Shown here: positions 62,401 through 64,000 of the stretch, piece by piece
Layout: each line of letters opens with the position of its first letter
Numbering within the stretch: position 1 is the first letter of the stretch
Source: Bremerella volcania
Lineage (GTDB): Bacteria > Planctomycetota > Planctomycetia > Pirellulales > Pirellulaceae
DNA: 64,000 nt
Assembly (NCBI RefSeq): GCF_007748115.1
Contig: NZ_CP036289.1
Coordinates: 3,224,001-3,288,000, forward strand
Direction: 5' to 3'
Position numbers and translations under genes: made by a program
The notes under the pieces: model-generated
The model's database searches: none
What the model saw: only the letters and a program-made list of their open reading frames with translations
Told to the model about the DNA's origin: nothing

Positions 62401-62483
62401 TCCGCGGCAGCCGCTATCGAAGCGCAGAAGCCGACGAAAAGAAGGGCAAGGAGCAACCGCTGGGGCAAAGTGACGCAGGTCAT
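59457..62483 (-). CDS. Exported PSD1/DUF1549-DUF1553 cytochrome c protein with LamG-like insert
   Basis: A 1008-residue exported protein. After a signal peptide (LPQRLLLALLFVGFCASIAA) is a planctomycete cytochrome c domain with haem motif CFHCH (Cys45, Cys48, His49). DUF1549 follows (IDKFVLAKLREEGVTPNNEA, GERLAAEWLDAARYSDTYGY). A concanavalin/LamG-like domain is inserted in the middle (about 470-620, KQVVVTYDGSSRADGLKIYV). DUF1553 closes it (DNPLTARVAVNRYWQLLMGE, TFDASKRDVCQLKRERTSSP). ATG at 62483 gives a clean signal peptide; the upstream start at 62564 does not. It probably works with DUF1501 on a carbohydrate-like ligand; this is inferred from the LamG-like insert. Confidence 0.93.
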   Translation of the reverse strand: MTCVTLPQRLLLALLFVGFCASIAAAADEKIDFATQIRPILSDRCFHCHGPDATSREADLRLDQQDSAHDYAIVPGDAESSEVYLRLIDHDPEVRMPPPESNRTVSKEEIELIRQWIKQGAEYEQHWAFQRIEKPPVPELADDDWSRNEIDKFVLAKLREEGVTPNNEAEPWRLLRRVSFDLNGLPPSLEELDAYQAEPTEANYQAHVEKLLASHHYGERLAAEWLDAARYSDTYGYQVDRDRYVWPWRDWVIRSLNANMPYDEFVTQQIAGDLLPDATKETILATTFCRLHPQKVEGGSIPEEFRVEYVADRSQTVATAFLGLTMECCRCHDHKYDPLSQREYYQMFAFFNSIDEAGLYSFFTPSVPTPTLLLTDDAQATRLKALDQKVTDLEAALAKLEMPPVGDQEVTVTLNEPIEKVDFEDAKVGGNKSVEGLHGKAVQLTGDDAINLKQGNFQRHQPFSVALWMHTPDVKDRAVIFHRSRAWTDAASRGYELLLEDGKLKWSLIHFWPGNAISIKATEEFPVGTWKQVVVTYDGSSRADGLKIYVDGELVETEVIRDKLTKQITGGGNDHITIGERFRDRGFTDGQVDQFAVYDHKLTAAEVGSLSGMTPTAEQLAEYQLERRHDSWTETAAKFAQARKERNAAYDKTSEIMVMQELESPRPTYLLARGNYDAPTDLVEPKTPEVLPPFEEDWSHDRLGLAKWIVDRDNPLTARVAVNRYWQLLMGEGLVRTPEDFGNQASPPTHPKLLDWLAADFMEHGWDVKRLLGQIVTSSTYRQSSEASAELIRRDPENKLLARSGKFRLSAEMVRDNALITSGLLVDEVGGPPAKPYEVSSSFKPVKHDSGKGLYRRSLYTFWQRTSPAPAMMTFDASKRDVCQLKRERTSSPLQALVLLNGPQYVEAAKMLAVRVLKDEKHATSDEDKVQTVFRLLTSRQANPQELELLAKLFAQQKSHFQEQTKAAQKLLAAGEAKVPGDLDPAEVAALTVVANTVMNFDGSVTRR

Positions 62484-62621
62484 AACCGATGCTGCTGAGC
62501 TGAGAGGAACATGCCAAAAGGGAATTGGCAATTCGGGCAGGAATATGAATCCTACCACTTGCACTTCGCTAGTTCAAGCTGATTGAGCTCTCAGATCGGG
62601 CGAAGAACCCGCCCCCGCGCT

Positions 62622-62813
62622 TTATTGGAACTGCTTTGCGGCAAGAATCACGACACCAAACAGGCCGGCTCCGCCGACGATCAGCATGCCCAGGGTACCG
62701 AAGAATATGCCAATTGCATTATCAGGACGCTGCTTGTCAGCGACCCACCAAGCCCCTGGAAATCCGCCTGCAAAGGCGACCATTGATAGTAGAAGTAGGA
62801 GCAAATCTTGCAT
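62622..62813 (-). CDS. Small two-helix membrane protein
   Basis: A 63-residue protein with two hydrophobic segments (LLLLLLSMVAFAGGFPGAWW and IGIFFGTLGMLIVGGAGLFG) around a charged loop VADKQRPDN. ATG at 62813 has CAGGAA 11 bases upstream. Family not recognised. It lies 138 bases upstream of the PSD1 gene in the same direction. Confidence 0.6.
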   Translation of the reverse strand: MQDLLLLLLSMVAFAGGFPGAWWVADKQRPDNAIGIFFGTLGMLIVGGAGLFGVVILAAKQFQ

Positions 62814-63029
62814 GACGAGGGTTTCCTGAAGTCCCGATTAAGGAGTTTAGGATAATTGGGAAGCTAGTAGGTTTCAATCACTCGCAGCCCACCAAGCCGC
62901 AAGAAAGTGTTTGCCATAGGTGCAAATTGGGCGTAGAACAAGCATTATCGTCACTTCCCGCCCTATCTGGGCCGCGTCATGGCTTCACCAGCCGAACGGT
63001 TCTCTGCTCCATCTTTTCAAGTTTACCCC

Positions 63030-64000
63030 ATGCCTACACGCCGCAAAGCAATTTTGGCCGGTTCAGCCCTCACTTTGGCTGCTACGGGTCTATTCCCCTC
63101 CCCTGCCGTCCATGCGAGCGACAAATCCGGCTCGCGGATGGTCATCGGGCCGGAGGGATTCCAGTTTGAAATTACGCACGATTGGCCATCGCTGCCCGAT
63201 AAGTACCACTGGCAAACCACCCACAATGTGGCCGTCGATAGCGAAGAGAACCTGTACGTGATCCATGAAGGCAATCCCGCCCTGAAGGATCACCCGTCGA
63301 TCTTCGTGTTCGACAAAGAGGGAAAGTTCGTCCGAGCCTTCGGAGAGCAGTTCCAAGGGGGTGGCCATGGGATCGAAGTTCGTCAGGAAGGTGGCCAGGA
63401 GTTCCTCTACGTCTGTGCCTACCAGCAGGTCAAATCGTTCGCCAAGTTGACCAAACAGGGCGAAACCGTTTGGCAGAAGCATGCCCCCATGGAAGCTGGC
63501 GTCTATGCCGAAGGGGAAGCGACCGATCCGCAAAAGATTTGGGGCCGCGATCGCTTCATGCCGACCAACTTCGCCTTCCTGGATGATGGCGGCTTTTACC
63601 TGGCCGACGGGTACGGTTCTTTCTACGTGCATCAATACGACAAGGATGGCAACTGGCAAGGGAAGTTCGGAGGCCCCGGCAAGGGAGAAGGAAAGTTCGC
63701 CACGCCGCACGGGATCTGGATCGATCGCCGTGACGCCGCCAATCCGAAGACCGTCGTGTGCGATCGGGCTCATCATACGCTGCAAGTGTTCGACAAAGAT
63801 CAAAACTACTTGAGCACGGTCAGCGGCTTTGGCCTGCCTGCCAATTTGGATACGTGGAACGATTGGATGATCGTGCCGGAACTGCACGCGCGGCTCTCGA
63901 TTGTCGACAAAGACTACAAAGTCCTCGCACAACTCGGGGATGACGTAAAACGCGTCACCTCGACCAAGGGACTGCGAACGCAGCCTATGAACTGGACCGA
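63030..64000 (+). CDS. Tat-exported NHL/six-bladed beta-propeller protein, cut by the window end
   Basis: The frame from ATG at 63030 stays open for 323 codons to the window end, so the C-terminus is missing. The leader MPTRRKAILAGSALTLAATG has twin Arg and a hydrophobic core, ending near VHA. Repeats of the NHL type follow: HNVAVDSEENLYVIHEG, FVFDKEGKFVRAFG, FYLADGYGSFYVHQYDKDGN and GKGEGKFATPHGIWIDR. It is a periplasmic or surface propeller; ligand unknown. Confidence 0.85.
   Translation, partial: MPTRRKAILAGSALTLAATGLFPSPAVHASDKSGSRMVIGPEGFQFEITHDWPSLPDKYHWQTTHNVAVDSEENLYVIHEGNPALKDHPSIFVFDKEGKFVRAFGEQFQGGGHGIEVRQEGGQEFLYVCAYQQVKSFAKLTKQGETVWQKHAPMEAGVYAEGEATDPQKIWGRDRFMPTNFAFLDDGGFYLADGYGSFYVHQYDKDGNWQGKFGGPGKGEGKFATPHGIWIDRRDAANPKTVVCDRAHHTLQVFDKDQNYLSTVSGFGLPANLDTWNDWMIVPELHARLSIVDKDYKVLAQLGDDVKRVTSTKGLRTQPMNWT

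Noticed and set aside
63090-63932. 280-codon open frame on the minus strand
   Set aside because: Antisense to the beta-propeller gene starting at 63030, which has a Tat leader and clear NHL repeats.

Overview
The window looks like a chromosomal segment of a planctomycete, most likely order Pirellulales (Blastopirellula/Bremerella/Rhodopirellula-like). The evidence is protein content: three very large surface proteins with the planctomycete LExRxLL (LEPR-XLL-type) N-terminal motif, a formylglycine sulfatase, one DUF1552/DUF1592 cytochrome pair and one DUF1501/PSD1 pair (all typical of Planctomycetes), twin-arginine leaders, and dockerin-like EF-hand repeats. No rRNA, CRISPR array or intact transposase gene was seen. 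There is one tRNA (Arg, CCG).

Layout. 1-8.8 kb: two head-to-tail extracellular multidomain proteins on the + strand, a kexin-like subtilase with Calx-beta, SdrB-like, P and dockerin domains, and a cadherin-like/dockerin protein. 8.8-17.3 kb: a minus-strand operon for a LacI regulator, secreted nucleoside hydrolase, ribokinase and RbsB/RbsA/RbsC importer, mostly joined by ATGA overlaps, with a sulfatase after it. A perfect 20-bp palindrome lies at the start of the operon. Together these suggest that nucleosides are cleaved outside the cytoplasm and ribose is imported and phosphorylated. 17.4-22.5 kb: a DUF1592 c-type cytochrome protein, a DUF1552 protein and a partner of unknown function. 22.7-29.3 kb: a NarL-type two-component pair divergent from a CusB/CusA-type metal efflux pair. 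29.3-31.5 kb: a pyruvyltransferase-like protein, a GT25 glycosyltransferase and a small membrane protein.

31.5-50.7 kb is the most unusual region. A single 5803-residue ORF (33191-50602, minus) has an LExRxLL-type N-terminus, two near-identical pre-peptidase-like domains, ten choice-of-anchor-D-like repeats, a Calx-beta domain, about ten Ig-like repeats, about 2,000 residues of Ala-rich predicted helix with Tyr/Gly/Trp-rich patches, a pretoxin-like segment, a Hint autoprotease domain and a C-terminal AHH-type HNH/EndoVII nuclease. The next gene overlaps its stop codon by ATGA and encodes ankyrin repeats plus a SUFU-type immunity domain. I read this as a giant planctomycete polymorphic toxin with its immunity protein. 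Decayed reading-frame relics and a perfect 29-bp-stem palindrome lie just beyond.

50.9-57.9 kb: a GT1-like glycosyltransferase, tRNA-Arg, a QueD/PTPS-like enzyme, a GNAT acetyltransferase, an inactive/active M16 peptidase pair, a small secreted protein and nucleoside diphosphate kinase. 58-64 kb: a DUF1501/PSD1 operon, a small membrane protein and the start of a Tat-exported beta-propeller protein cut by the window end.

All assignments come from reading motifs and architecture by eye; no database search was run.
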